Below, one piece after another: positions 11,592 through 22,499 of a stretch of DNA of 64,000 nt; the stretch's first letter is position 1; the number at the start of each line of letters is the position of its first letter. The position numbers and the translations under genes were made by a program. The notes under the pieces are model-generated. The model had not been told where the DNA came from. It made no database searches and was given only the letters and a program-made list of their open reading frames with translations. The DNA comes from Saururus chinensis (Eukaryota; Streptophyta; Magnoliopsida; Piperales; Saururaceae): contig CP141149.1 in NCBI GenBank assembly GCA_035235625.1, forward strand, positions 20,547,548 through 20,611,547, written 5' to 3'.

Positions 11592-11948
11592 ATGGATAAA
11601 AGTTGGATGATTCTACCAAATAGGTATTCGTTGTCATACATTGAAGGAATTAAAAAGATTATTGATATGGCAAGTCTACATACAAATAACGCCAACAGAT
11701 GTAGGTGTCCATGTAGGAAATGCGTTAATAGATACTATAAACATATTAGCGGGGTTGAAGAACATTTGTTGGTCAATGGAATGGACATCTATTACACTCA
11801 GTGGGAGCATCATGGAGAACCTATGTCTTCAATGAAGGGTGGAGATGAAAGTTTTAGCAACATTATTAATGATAAACCTGTTGATGGGATGCAAGATGGT
11901 AATTCTTCTGCCATGTTTGTGTTATCATGGTTAACTATTTACTTTTGA
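11592..11948 (+). pseudogene. N-terminal fragment of a second CACTA transposase
   Basis: The frame begins MDKSWMILPNRYSLSYIEG and continues with the Transpos_assoc zinc motif RCPCRKC and EEHLLVNGMDIYYTQWEHHG. It is homologous to, but clearly diverged from, the first 80 residues of the TNP2 protein at 2265. It ends in non-homologous sequence after about 118 codons, and no tnp2 catalytic domain follows. It lies outside the 3' terminus of the first element, so it marks a separate, older CACTA copy. Confidence 0.85.
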
Positions 11949-12894
11949 TTCACTTAGTAGATTTTAATACATAACTTTAATATTTGGCTGAATAACTACG
12001 AAAATAGAAGCTTATAATGGAGCCAATGAGAGGATGTAGGTATCTAGTAGAACCACCATAAATAATGTTGAGTTGCGTGAAGTGATGGTTTGTGACTACT
12101 AAATGGTGAGGAAGTAATATAAACTATGACGAAATGAGGGCTTGATGATTGGTGTTTGACGAGTTACAATTCAATTAAATTTTGGTACTTGAAAGAAATG
12201 TTGGGAGAAGGATTAAGAAACACACTTCATAATTATATGGATCTCAAGTCTATCTAATAAAAAGACAACATATGTATGGTGGTTGCTGGTTACTGTTTAC
12301 TGGTGCATGGTACTGTGCAAATACCCTTGCCAAACCATCTACACTTTTGTTTAGACAAAACTGCTTTTTAGAATTTAAAACACAAAAAAGGTGTTATAAA
12401 TTTTTCCCAAGGTTGCTGATAATAAATATTGAAAGAAAAATTTAACATGGCATATGTGACGAAGTTATCATTTTTTTTATTTTTAACACTCTAACTGGAA
12501 TTATTGCTCAAATTAACTTATTAGGACATGGTAACTATAGTTACATACGAAATTCTCTTAGAATAGCTAATCAAACCTAAGTTTCATTTTCTTCTTTTAT
12601 TTTTCTGAAACATCACCTAAATCATTGCCCGACCTATCTTAATTTGTGTGATGGCATTCTGTGAGCTTTCTAAACAGTTGCAACCAAAGTTGCGAATTAG
12701 GAAAAGGAAACAGAATGGGAAAAGGGAAGGGGGATGGGATATTTGATTTCAGTTAAAATTTGCATGAGAAAAAGGATTTCATGGTAAAGTTTTGCGTGGG
12801 ATATTTGGGAAAATGGGATGTGCAGAGATGAGGAGAATTTGCTGGTAATTATGATTTCAACTGAGTAAACATATTTAGAGTTTTGCTTTACTGG

Positions 12895-12980
12895 CACTAC
12901 TGGAAAAAAAAAGGACCAAACCATTTTAGCCTCAGTATCTGTGGCCAGGAAACCGACACAAAGATTGCTGCATTGAAAGA
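12895..12980 (+). other. CACTA-like terminus pointing right
   Basis: CACTACTGGAAAAAAAAAGG begins here, which is the usual form of a CACTA 5' end. Its subterminal sequence does not match that near 14,613, so I cannot pair the two ends. Confidence 0.45.
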
Positions 12981-13160
12981 TATATAATCAAGTTGAATTT
13001 AACTTTTTAACTTTTATTTTTATTCTTTTATATTTTTGTTCTGGTTCTCTTATCTTAATGTCAGGGTTATATATGTAATATAACTGGCCCAGTTAAAATT
13101 TTTCGTGAATGATAGAATTTTTTGACCTTAATTTATTGTGATGGTATTTTGTGACTGTAG

Positions 13161-13252
13161 GGGGTACTAAATCTGCCACTTGTTTCATCTCCAATGAGCA
13201 TGGACACTTGAGCAAAGACTGCCCAAAGAATACTCGTGGAATATATCCGAAG
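13161..13252 (+). pseudogene. Zinc-knuckle (ZCCHC9-like) exon, fragment
   Basis: An acceptor (ctgtag) and a donor (gtactt) frame GTKSATCFISNEHGHLSKDC followed by PKNTRGIYPK. This matches the CCHC knuckle and linker of the plant and animal ZCCHC9-type nucleic-acid binding proteins, whose next exon would carry the GGCCKICG knuckle. In this copy the second zinc ligand is Ser (CFIS instead of CFxC), so the knuckle is probably non-functional. No other exon of that gene is nearby; RhoGAP exons follow. A captured or displaced fragment is likely. Confidence 0.75.
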
Positions 13253-13763
13253 GTACTTGTGACTCTTTTCAGCACCACCGCTGGTCTTAGTTGACAACCA
13301 GGATTTTGTGAGTGGCTTAATTTTCTACCTTTTTTTAATAATGAGCAACAAGAATTTCTTATTGGGACAACATCACCCAACATTAGATGGTAATTTGACG
13401 TGTATCATATATGAACCTATTTTTACACAATAAATTTTTGATACAACTGGCAGTTGTTGATTGTGTTTAAATATTACCTAATTGCTGACTTTTGTTAAAC
13501 AAGGTGGCTATAGACTTGTAATTCCGTTAAGTGACAATAGGTTCAGTCCAAGTAAACTCATGTTTTTCTCAACTCTTATGGGGTTTGAATTGGTAGTCCA
13601 ATTCGGTCCAACCAACCATACTGGCCACTTTTTTACTTTGATGACTACTTTTAAAAAGTTGTTGTTTTTGAAATCTATCTTTTCTATGATCTGTCCATCT
13701 AGATAACATTGTCTTTTAGGAATCTATTTAAGTGTCTGATTTTTGTTGTGTCTTTTGTAACAG

Positions 13764-14393
13764 GAATAAAGGTAGAAGGTATTTTGCGGCGGTCTACTAA
13801 TGTTGAAGGGCTTGAACATAGAGTGCAAGAATATGAGCAAGGTTCTATTTTAGACCTTGTTAGATTGTCCTATTTCATTCAATATTATTTGTACATTTGT
13901 GTAAAAGTATTGTTGGTAGTAATTGGCATAAAATACTTTGTTTTTATGTTGATTCTATCTTGAAATCAATATTTTATGTTGTTCTCAGGCAAGACAGAGT
14001 TTGGTGCTGATAAAGATGCCCATGTTGTTGGCGATTGTGTTAAGGTATAAAACTTTCATTTATGACAAGTATAATCTTGTGTTACTGTTATCCAACTCTA
14101 CTCTCCAGCATTGCTGTGTTAATTGATTGCAATCATTTTTGGTTTTGCAGCATATGCTTTGTGAATTACCTTCCTCACCGGTTCCGGCATCCTGCTGCAC
14201 TGCCTTGCTTGAGGCATATCGTAAGTTTTAGCTTGTGTTTCACTATGCATGTGTCTAGAATCACAACTAAGACTTATTTGCTTGACCATTTACTTTTTTG
14301 GGGCGGTTTTCTGGATTAGATATGTTACATTATTTCACATTTAGAGCATTCTCTGGGTAGGGATTGAATATAAAGAAGCTCGTGTTAATGCTA
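13764..14393 (+). pseudogene. RhoGAP (REN1-like ROP GTPase-activating protein) exon fragment, four exons
   Basis: Four exons with intact GT-AG borders chain in phase. They are 13764-13851 (IKVEGILRRSTNVEGLEHRV), 13989-14044 (KTEFGADKDAHVVGDCVK), 14151-14220 (LPSSPVPASCCTALLEAY) and 14361 to about 14393 (IEYKEARVNA). This is the central part of the RhoGAP domain of the plant REN1-type PH-RhoGAP proteins, which switch off ROP GTPases. Neither the upstream catalytic-arginine region nor the downstream part is present. Sequence after the fourth exon turns into CACTA-like subterminal repeats. The frame is open in all four exons, so the fragment is fairly young or was recently moved. Expression is unknown. 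Confidence 0.82.
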
Positions 14394-14419
14394 TCCTTTT
14401 TCCCATATCTGACACATTT

Positions 14420-14613
14420 CTAGAGCAGAATCGCTGATTATTACAGTGTCGCTAAATGTACTATTAGCGACGCAATAATTTTTCTATCATTATTAAGTAT
14501 TAACGACTGGTTTATTTGCGACGGTTAATAAGCATCGCAAATAACCTTTAGCGATGCTTTGTAAGGTATTAGCGACGTTTTTGAGCGTCACTAATACCCT
14601 ATTTTGTTGTAGT
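14420..14613 (+). mobile_element. CACTA-like 3' terminal region
   Basis: Repeated units (attagcgacg, tttgcgacgg, agcgatgc, gcgtcactaat) in both orientations end in ctattttgttgtagta, close to the reverse complement of a CACTACAACAAAATAG end with the last base changed. It differs from the terminus at 11,348, so it belongs to another family. It may be the right end of the element that carried the RhoGAP and zinc-knuckle exons. Confidence 0.6.
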
Positions 14614-14708
14614 ATATGTTCTTACGTTTTCTTATGCATGTAGGGACACAGGTGTCTGTTACATGCTGATGTTAGATTTTAATAGGCGAGTCATATATAC
14701 CATGTCAG

Positions 14709-16813
14709 GTGCCACCGGCGTTGATTCTAATATTTTGGGCTGCCGATATTTCTTTAGCGATAGGACGGAGAAGCATGTGGGTGGGAGGAGGTCTGACCGG
14801 CGAGCAGGCCATGGGTACTGGAGTGCAACTCAGAAGATCAACAAGATAGTTGATAGTCAAGGAAAGCTGGTGGGCGAGAAGAGAGCTTTTGCATATCATT
14901 ATACAAACGAAGACTACTTGCGTGCAAAATCAAGAGGGAATACTTGTGCAGAAGGAAAAAAGAAAGGAAAAACACATTGGCTGATGGATGAGTATCAATT
15001 GGTATCAAGCCCACAGGTTCGTTAGACTGTTTTATTATCTAGGGCTATTTCAGTATCCATGCATGCGTGAAAATCTTTTTTTTTTTTTGTGGAGTTAAGT
15101 AATCTTGATTCTTGGAATGTACATGTAATCTATTGTTGGATGTTTACCAAAAAAGAAAAGAAAAAAATTGGTGTCTTCTTCCTATACATTAACTGAATCA
15201 TGTTTTACGTACCTTTATTAATTTTGCAGCAGTTCCATCCACACGTTATTTGTAGAATCAAGACTGCTCCAGATGCTAATGCAGTAGAAAGTGATCATAT
15301 TGATGAGGGTGGTGCTCCTGTGTTCCCCAACCCTCCAATTGGGTATAGGTTTATCCCCACCCATCGTGAAATACTCAATGTTTATCTGTTCAACAAGATC
15401 TGGGATCTTACTCTCCCATCAGAGGAAATTAAGGATGGTGACGTTTATAATATGGAGCACTGGCGCCTCACAGGTATGTTTATTTTATCATTAAAAGTAC
15501 TTTAGACATCATGTGCTTAATTTGTTTCATTAATAGTTGTCTAGAAATATCCATGGCTTGTTGAATGGTGTAACTGTAGTACATTTGAATGATATTTTGT
15601 CAAAGTTTAAAATTTTGAAAATATAAGAAAGCTATGCTTTTAATATAAATATAAGTTTTGTTTAGTTTGTGCTGATAGGATTCTTGATGATTAAAAAGTT
15701 TTTTCAGGAGCTGATGCACCTGATGCAAAAATGGATGAGAAGTACTATTTCGCTACGAGGCAGCCAAAAGCAACCCGAGGCATGGGTAAGAATGCAAGTA
15801 GAGTTGCGGGAAACGGATACTGGAAGATGACGGGATGCCAAAAAGTGTATAAGGATGATAATACTCTTCTAGGTGAGAAGAGTGCCTTCGCATATTACTT
15901 GAAAATTGATGGTAGGGGACAAAAGACGGATTGGGTTATGCAAGAATTCACACTAAAATACAATGTAAGTAGTAATATGATCCCTTGACACTTCTCAATG
16001 CTTTACTCCATATGTTATCTTCCTCATTACATGCATAAGGTTAGATATTTCATGTTTTCAATGCATTTGCAGAATCAAGAGGACTTCCAATCGCTAGCGG
16101 CTTGCAAAGTCAGACATAGAATCACTCGTCAAGGTGAATGGTGGAGGCGGCCAATTGCCAACGAAGAATATCAGACTGATATGGAGGATGGTCAGATTCA
16201 GGCATCATATAATGCAATTGATGAGTCATCCCCTGCTGTCGTTGAAGATGATGGCCTCGTGATACCCTATGAACTGTTGATGGCCATTTTAGATGAAAAA
16301 GAACCACCACTTACAAGTACAACACCTAAAATGGCCATGGATATTTGTAGTGAGACGGCCACAAGTACTCCAACACCTCAAAGGGACGAAGAATATCAGA
16401 ATGGCACGGAGGATGGCCAGATTCAGGCAGGGAAGAGATTAGATAATGCGATTGAAGAGTCACCCTCTGCACACGACGAAGATGATGACAGGATACCTTT
16501 GGAAGAGATCATGTTCTATTTAAATGAAGAAGAAGATGATGACAGGATACCTTTGGAAGAGATCATGTTCTATTTAAATGAAGAACTACCACTTGCAAGT
16601 ACAAAACCTCAAACGGCTGGGGATCATTGTAACGAGATGGCCACTAGAACTCCAACACCTCAAAGAGACGAAGATGATGATAAGCTACCCTCAAAAGAGA
16701 TGTTGGACCTCTTAGATACACCTCAAATGGCTTTGGATGATCTCCAATTTCTCCATGAAGGATGTGCCTCCTCCCGTTCAACACACAGAATCTGTTGTAA
16801 GCCCGCGAAGTGA
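14709..16813 (+). CDS. Tandem-NAC-domain transcription factor, 5' exon missing
   Basis: Four exons chain in phase: 14709-15016, 15230-15473, 15708-15964 and 16073-16813 (TGA). NAC domain 1 starts only at subdomain C (CRYFFSDRTEKHVGG, RAGHGYWSATQKI) and runs through GKKKGKTHWLMDEYQL to FHPHVICRIKT. NAC domain 2 is complete, from PPIGYRFIPTHREILNVYLF through DVYNMEHWRL, YYFATRQPK, AGNGYWKMTG and TDWVMQEFTL. The tail (about 230 residues) is acidic and repetitive, and could be an activation region. The intron before each subdomain C has the same phase, consistent with domain duplication. NAC proteins are plant DNA-binding transcription factors; two NAC domains in one chain is uncommon. The exon for subdomains A/B of domain 1 is not upstream. 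Transposon-derived sequence lies there, so the gene may be 5'-truncated. Confidence 0.8.
16478..16585 (+). repeat. Perfect 54-bp tandem duplication in the NAC tail
   Basis: Two identical 54-bp units (16478-16531 and 16532-16585) each encode 18 residues including DRIPLEEIMFYLNEE. The frame is kept. Around them a larger diverged repeat of about 230-280 bp (16160-16389 and 16389-16668) starts EEYQ..MEDGQIQA and ends TPTPQRD. Confidence 0.9.
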
Positions 16814-17124
16814 TGTCTATTACAACAGTAGGAACAATATCTAGCTCTTAGTACATGTTATGGGGTCCCCTTAAAATGGGGACTAATTGATCCTATTGTA
16901 TGAACATTCTTGTATTATTTAGTATAAGTTTTTTTTCTTTCATTAAAAGACTTAAGGGTCCATTTGTTTGGTCTAATTCAGACCTAAACTAAATAAGCTA
17001 CTGAAAAGCCAACTTTTAAGTGACTTTTTAGTGCATTTGTTTAGGACTGAATTCAGCCACTAAATTAGTTCTTAAATCAGTGCATTTGTCCGCTATGAGC
17101 TGTTGGACCATGGTATGGGCTAGG

Positions 17125-19090
17125 TGTAACGACCCGTTTTCTGGTAATGCTTAACCCAGGGGGTTAAGGGTAATTTAGTAATTTAAGATTAGTGTTAGGG
17201 GGGTTTCATTAGGTAAAATCCTCGTATAGCTCGAAGTGACGAGCACAACACATCCAAGAACACTCAAAACAGAGATCGGGAACGAAAGTTACGACCTCAG
17301 GAAGCGAGCCACATGGGCAGGACCCACTTTAAAAGTTCAAGATAACCTACCCATGTGGGGTCTAGTTTTGAAGGGCTCGTAGATACGAGTCCATCGATAC
17401 CAAGATCGTGCAATTCCGACTTTGGGATAAAAAGTTATCATGTTTTGAAAAAATTCAAGAAAAGACAAAATAGTTGATGTCAGCAAGCCAAGCATAGCCG
17501 AGCCGCTGCGCCATAGAAATGGTGCACAATCGCGGCCGTCTGCGTGTCCGTCGCACGTCGCATGGCGGTTATGCTTAACCCGGGGGTTAAGGGTAATTTG
17601 GTAATTTAAGATCAGTGTTAAGGGTTTTTAGGTGAAATCCCCGTATCCGGGTAGAGCTTGTAGTAACAAGTGTAACGAATCGAAGAACGCACAAAACGGA
17701 GGTCGGGAGCAAATGCTACAGCCCCGGGAAGTGTGCCATATGGGCGGGACCTACACAAAAGTATGGGATAACCTACCTATGGATGGTCTTATTTCAAAGG
17801 GCTCGTAGACATGAGTCTATCGGTAATAAGAACGTGCAATTCCAATGTCAAGGTTGGAAGTTATCGCGTTTTGAGGTTAGGATATTATTTGAATAAAATA
17901 ATATCTTTCTAGATAGGATTGCTAACAAAGCGGATAGGATTGATAGTAGATAGGCATGCTGACAAAGCGGATAGGATTGATAGTGGATAGGATTGCTGAC
18001 AAAGCGGATATGATTGACAGTTGATAGGATTAATGATGCAAGCAGATAGGATTGACATGTGTCAACCTCACATCTATCTAATTCTTCTATAAATAGCATC
18101 CTTGACATCCAGAAAGAAAGAAGAGAATTCTCTCCCACGTTTTCCCATTTCTCTCCCACGTTCAGAAACTTCTGTTCTTCATTTCTCATTCATTTTAAGT
18201 CTGAATCAAGCGATTCAAAAGGCGTTTCCTACTGAATTAAATGTTCTGGACGCTGTGGTGGGGTCAGTTTCTTTATTCGAGGCTTTTACTATTACAAATT
18301 TGTAACCAAGGGTTAAGGTAGGGGACTTTAAACTCTAAACGTGTGCTTAGTATAACTTCTTTACGTATGATTTAACATGATTAAGCTTATGTGATTGATT
18401 TATGCGAGACATATTATGTGATGAACTGTTTTAGCATGAATATTGCTATGTTTTGAACGATGTGAAGATTAATTCATGGGCTTAAGAACCCGGAATAATC
18501 ATAGAGTGATGATGCCCGCCGAGAAAAATAAATCGGCAAGTGGCGCGCATAGGGTAGAGCATCGTGGGAAAGCTCTGTCCCTAAGTGGCCCTCGTTTGCC
18601 TCATGAGCGCCGAGGGTAGGCCGTAGGGTGTCGCGGCTTGTGGTTTTGTTGTGATTTGGAACCGGTTGTTTTATGCATAATTTATCGTGATAAAGGTTTT
18701 TAAAGAAAGTGTTGTAGGGTTTTCAAAGAGATTTCTGCTTAGCATCTCTATTAGATTTTAAATCAACCTGCTGAGTATTTTAAAATACTCACCCACCCCC
18801 AGATTCTGCAGGTAATGCAGCGAGGGCGAAGGTGAAGGACGTATAGTGTCCCAGATATTTCTCTGCTTTCTGATTTTGGAAAATATGTAATATTTATATG
18901 ACTGCAAATTAAGGGCATGATGTGCCCGAAGACTTGTAATGCTTGTAAAACTTCAAACTCTACGAACCTAAGTCCATGGTTTTTGTGAAATATGTTATTA
19001 TTAATATTTTGCTGTGCTATAACTCCGTGGTATGCCTATGATTAATATAAGGCATATGTGACTGCGATCCGCATTGACGGCCGTCATGTG
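17125..19090 (+). mobile_element. LTR-like fossil (probably Ty3/gypsy type), partial
   Basis: It starts TGTAACGACCCG, a common plant LTR start. It carries a TATA box (ctataaatagc near 18,090) and the tgagtattttaaaatactca motif near 18,775 that also occurs in the solo LTRs of this window. Its U3-like part contains two direct copies of a unit of about 320 bp (17,140-17,460 and 17,568-17,880). No clean right end or coding region is seen. It is an old, broken fossil, and the family is an inference. Confidence 0.5.
17893..18055 (+). repeat. Minisatellite, gacaaagcggataggattg units
   Basis: About four imperfect units of roughly 40-45 bp built on ggattgctgacaaagcggat lie just upstream of the TATA box of the LTR-like sequence. 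Confidence 0.75.
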
Positions 19091-19188
19091 TCGGACGCAC
19101 ATGTGTTGGCGGAGCGTGTCGAACATTATGACAATATAAAAATAAATAAATTAATTAAAAAAAAAGACGGCCGCCACAATTTTATGTT

Positions 19189-19352
19189 CCTCAGTGACAA
19201 TGAGCCCAGTGTAAGCTATGTATGAGAGGTGTTTATCTACGAGATCGACAGTGTACACGTTAGCATAAGTGATACGCTAATGTACACTAGTGTATGCATG
19301 CCCATCTTATATATCTACGGCTCATATTTATATTGGTTCATTGTCAGAGAGG
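19189..19352. repeat. Fold-back (MITE-like) element, family of GACAATGAGCC ends
   Basis: The left end is cctcagtgacaatgagccc. The right end ggttcattgtcagagag is its near reverse complement. Inside is the cgagatcgacagtgtacacg motif. Related copies lie near 35,300, 36,345, 36,880 and 37,380. Confidence 0.6.
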
Positions 19353-19989
19353 AGTATAAAAAACTCTTCCTACATCATGGGCCTATATAAACCCCAATCC
19401 ATGTTACGATTGTGAAAAAAGGTGAACAAACACAAAAAAATCTATTTTTTGAGATAATATTAATGATATTTAATGAAATAAATAATAAAAACAATTTTTT
19501 ATTTGGTTTGAGTGTCAACTACGAACACCACAGTAATGTGGATTTGACTCAAGGAAATAGTTAATTTGAACTTTTCTATACATATGATCTTTACTAAAAA
19601 AGCTTTTTAGTACAAATTTAAAAACTATTTATTTTAAATTTTTAAAAAATTGAATGTATTTAGATTTATATTCATATCTGATTTAGATTCAAATTCAGTG
19701 TGAAATTCAGATTGTGGGCTTTTTAGAATTTTCAGTTGGCTTTTCAAATTCAGATTTAGACCAAACAAATGGACCCTAAGGCTGTCTCTTAATGGTTAAT
19801 ATAAGGAAGGGGGGTGGAAGACATTGTTGTTTTAGCTTGGGTGGAACTCGGCGAGAGACAACTTGTGGTTGGTCGAATGGAATGAAATAAAAAAAACATA
19901 GATTTCTTAATTTCAGCCTTCGGGTGACGAATTCCACCACCATAGTCATTTTGGTGAGCTGATTTGCATCAACAGTTTTTCAGTTGAGA

Positions 19990-20060
19990 ATTACTCCCTC
20001 CGTCCCACATTAATAAGGGTGCCATTACTAATATAGTGCTTTATTAATCAGTGTGCTTTA
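19990..20060 (+). repeat. Stowaway-like MITE end
   Basis: tactccctccgtcccacatt is the canonical plant Stowaway/mariner-like terminus. The matching right end was not found, so this is a fragment. Confidence 0.5.
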
Positions 20061-20177
20061 TTATCTTACATCCATCTAAATGAAAGAAGGTTTTATTGTT
20101 GTTTATGATGAGGATGATACAGAGTTTAGACTACATAACACAGCAGAGTGCAAGAGAAGGATATGGTAATACGTATT

Positions 20178-21665
20178 GTTTAAAGTTTAGAACATCGCTA
20201 TTTAGACCACGTTTTTTTCCTTGTATCCCCCAAACAAAAGAAATTTTATGTTTTTTTTTTTACCTTCTTTCTCCCTATCTCCCCCATCCCTTTTACCCAT
20301 AGTTCCCCTAATACATAAACCCCACCCTCTTTCCCTTCTCCTCAGGCATCAACTCTAGCGGCTTGTCACGGGGGCGCCCGAGGAACGCCAACCATGTGGC
20401 ACTCGCAAGGCCAAATAGCCAAGCGAGTAAGTCATTCTTCGTCAAGGTCATGGCCTCGTGCTCTTCGACCAAGCGTCCAGTCCACAAAACTAAGCAACAA
20501 ACCCTTCCCAAGGCGAACGTGCGAACGTGCTAGGACATCCTCCCAAGCGGGCTGTCCGGAGAGGGACACCTCCTTGAGATGCACTGATCTAACCTAGGCA
20601 TCTTGGACATCCGAACAATCCATCTCAGCCAAGTGCATGCAAGGGTCTTTGTATCCAACACGGTTATAAGGCCGGACAGCCGCCCAATGAGTCGGAGAGC
20701 CCCATCCCCCTAGCAGATGGGCTCCTGGCATGATAGCTAGCAAGGCAACAAGCCTTCGTTGCCATCCGAGACAACCTGTTGCAAGGCTAGGCATCATGCC
20801 AACAGCTTTGTCCATGAAGCTCACCATGTCCCTCCCTATATAGCATAAGAGATTTTTCCCATATTGCTAGAGTAGCAGCCAAAGTGGTTGTACGGTCATG
20901 GTTGGACCAAACTTGGCCAAACAACCTGAAATCACTCCCAAGGACACTCTAACACTATATAGGGGGAGGGGACATCTTAAGTATCCAAATATGTGCTAGT
21001 CTGCTATGTGTCCCAACATAGCCAACTATGTGTGCGCATTGTTGCGTGCTTTCTGCACAACATTGCACACACATGTTGCGCAACGTTGCGGGCCTTCCCC
21101 GCAACGCCTACACACATGATATGCAACACTAAGGGCAGTTCCCACAACGCATGCACACCTCGTATACAACACTTTCCCATGTGTGTGCGCCCCAGCTCGT
21201 GTCACAGGTAGTCCGCTTCGCTACCTCGTGACAGGCAATAGCCAGAACCGGCCACAGCGGCCTCGACTAGCGGCCGCTGGTCGTGACCTGCAACGGCCGT
21301 GGCCAGTGCGTGGCTGCTGGTCGCATCCAACGGCCGAGGCCTCTATGGGTCGCGACCAGCAGCCGTGGCCTCTGTAGGTCACGACCAACGGCCGCGCGCT
21401 GGCCAGATTTGGCAGGCCGCGGTGACCACGACCACTAGATGCACTTCTAGCGGCCGCGGCCATCTAGTCGGCCACTGCTAAAATGGCGAGAAAAGGTTGC
21501 CAGTGTTGATGTCGGCGCCAGAGAAGAAAAAGGAATTGGTGAAGAAGGAAAGTGGGGTAAAAATGGGGGATGTGGGAGATTTTAATAAAAGATGGTAGGG
21601 TAAGAGAGCAATGGGGAACACAGAGAAAAAATAGGGGTAAAATAGCCACGTTCTAAAGTTTAAAC
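20178..21665. mobile_element. Inverted-repeat element with GC-rich interior
   Basis: The left arm GTTTAAAGTTTAGAACATCG and the reverse complement of the right arm, GTTTAAACTTTAGAACGTGG, match over about 25 bases, and both continue into ctatttta and C/T-rich sequence. The interior is GC-rich with repeated cgttgcgcaacgttgcgg and cgaccagcagccg motifs. No transposase frame is recognised and no target duplication is clear. It is probably a non-autonomous DNA transposon of unknown superfamily. Confidence 0.55.
20594..20827 (-). other. Open frame, unassigned, inside inverted-repeat element
   Basis: A 77-codon frame (MVSFMDKAVGMMPSLATGCL...) in GC-rich sequence. It has no recognised domain, and GC-rich DNA yields chance frames easily. 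It is listed only because it is one of few frames in this element. Confidence 0.12.
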
Positions 21666-21944
21666 CACTTTTAAGGACGAAGATTCTTCATAACGGCCCG
21701 AAACGTTACGCTTTATCCTCGAACACGATGCTACACGCGACAAAATAGGCCATAAGATAGTTTGGTCCAAGTTCAGCTCATCGGTGGGACCCACATGGAG
21801 ATTTAGATGGCCCCACAACACACACATCCTTTTTCTTCTTCTTTCTTTTGTATCATGGTAGGGTTCACTCAATTGGACCCGGTGAGCCTTTTGATTTAAT
21901 CTCGGCATGCTTTTGCTACATAAACCCATCATTATCGACTCTCT

Positions 21945-21985
21945 ATTATTATTATTATCATTAGTATCATCATCATCTTCAAATC
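21945..21985 (+). repeat. ATT/ATC trinucleotide microsatellite
   Basis: A tract of attattattattatcatt followed by catcatcatc. No gene is evident around it. Confidence 0.85.
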
Positions 21986-22499
21986 ATCAACATAATGCCC
22001 GGATTAATTAGCTTTGCGGATGAGGAAAGCTAGTGTCACATATGGGCACATGTCTTGAAAGCAATATATGTTAGGTCTTTGATGTAGTTAAGCGAAACGG
22101 CACTTGAGCAATGTTAGGTTTCTTGGAGAGGTAGTGGAAGTGTGCAGATAAATAATCAAGTTGGCTCTCACACTAAAGATATAATTACTTATTAGAATTG
22201 CATATACAAAGAACTAAACTTCGCACTCGTCAATTTTGGTCCTACCAGTCCACATCTGAGAACCTGCAACCAACTAAACAACAATGGAACCTCTCCACCC
22301 TGAAGAGAAGAGTTTCTAAAACAATAAAATAATTAATTAATATTTTTTGGATTTATCCAACACCGTTAGATATTAGTTGCCTACTACTCATTGGACAATA
22401 TCTCTAATGTTACTTCTAATAAGATTGGATTCAGATGTAGTTTTTCCTAACAACTAACACCACCTCACAAAGCATAGCATCTATGCAAACATGTGTCAT

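Larger units (their letters stand above)
16956..19776. mobile_element. Harbinger/Tourist-like DNA transposon, non-autonomous, with insertion
   Basis: The ends are inverted repeats. GGGTCCATTTGTTTGGTCTA at the left is matched base for base by the reverse complement at the right end. Both sides are flanked by TAA, the 3-bp target duplication typical of PIF/Harbinger. Similarity of the arms continues more weakly inward (gaaaagcc motifs). No transposase is recognised. The interior is occupied by an LTR-like sequence from 17,125 and by a fold-back element near 19,190, which explains the length. Confidence 0.75.

Noticed and set aside
12895-14613. The CACTACTGG end and the ttgttgtagta end as the two termini of one element
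   Set aside because: The terminal and subterminal sequences do not match each other, so pairing is unsupported.
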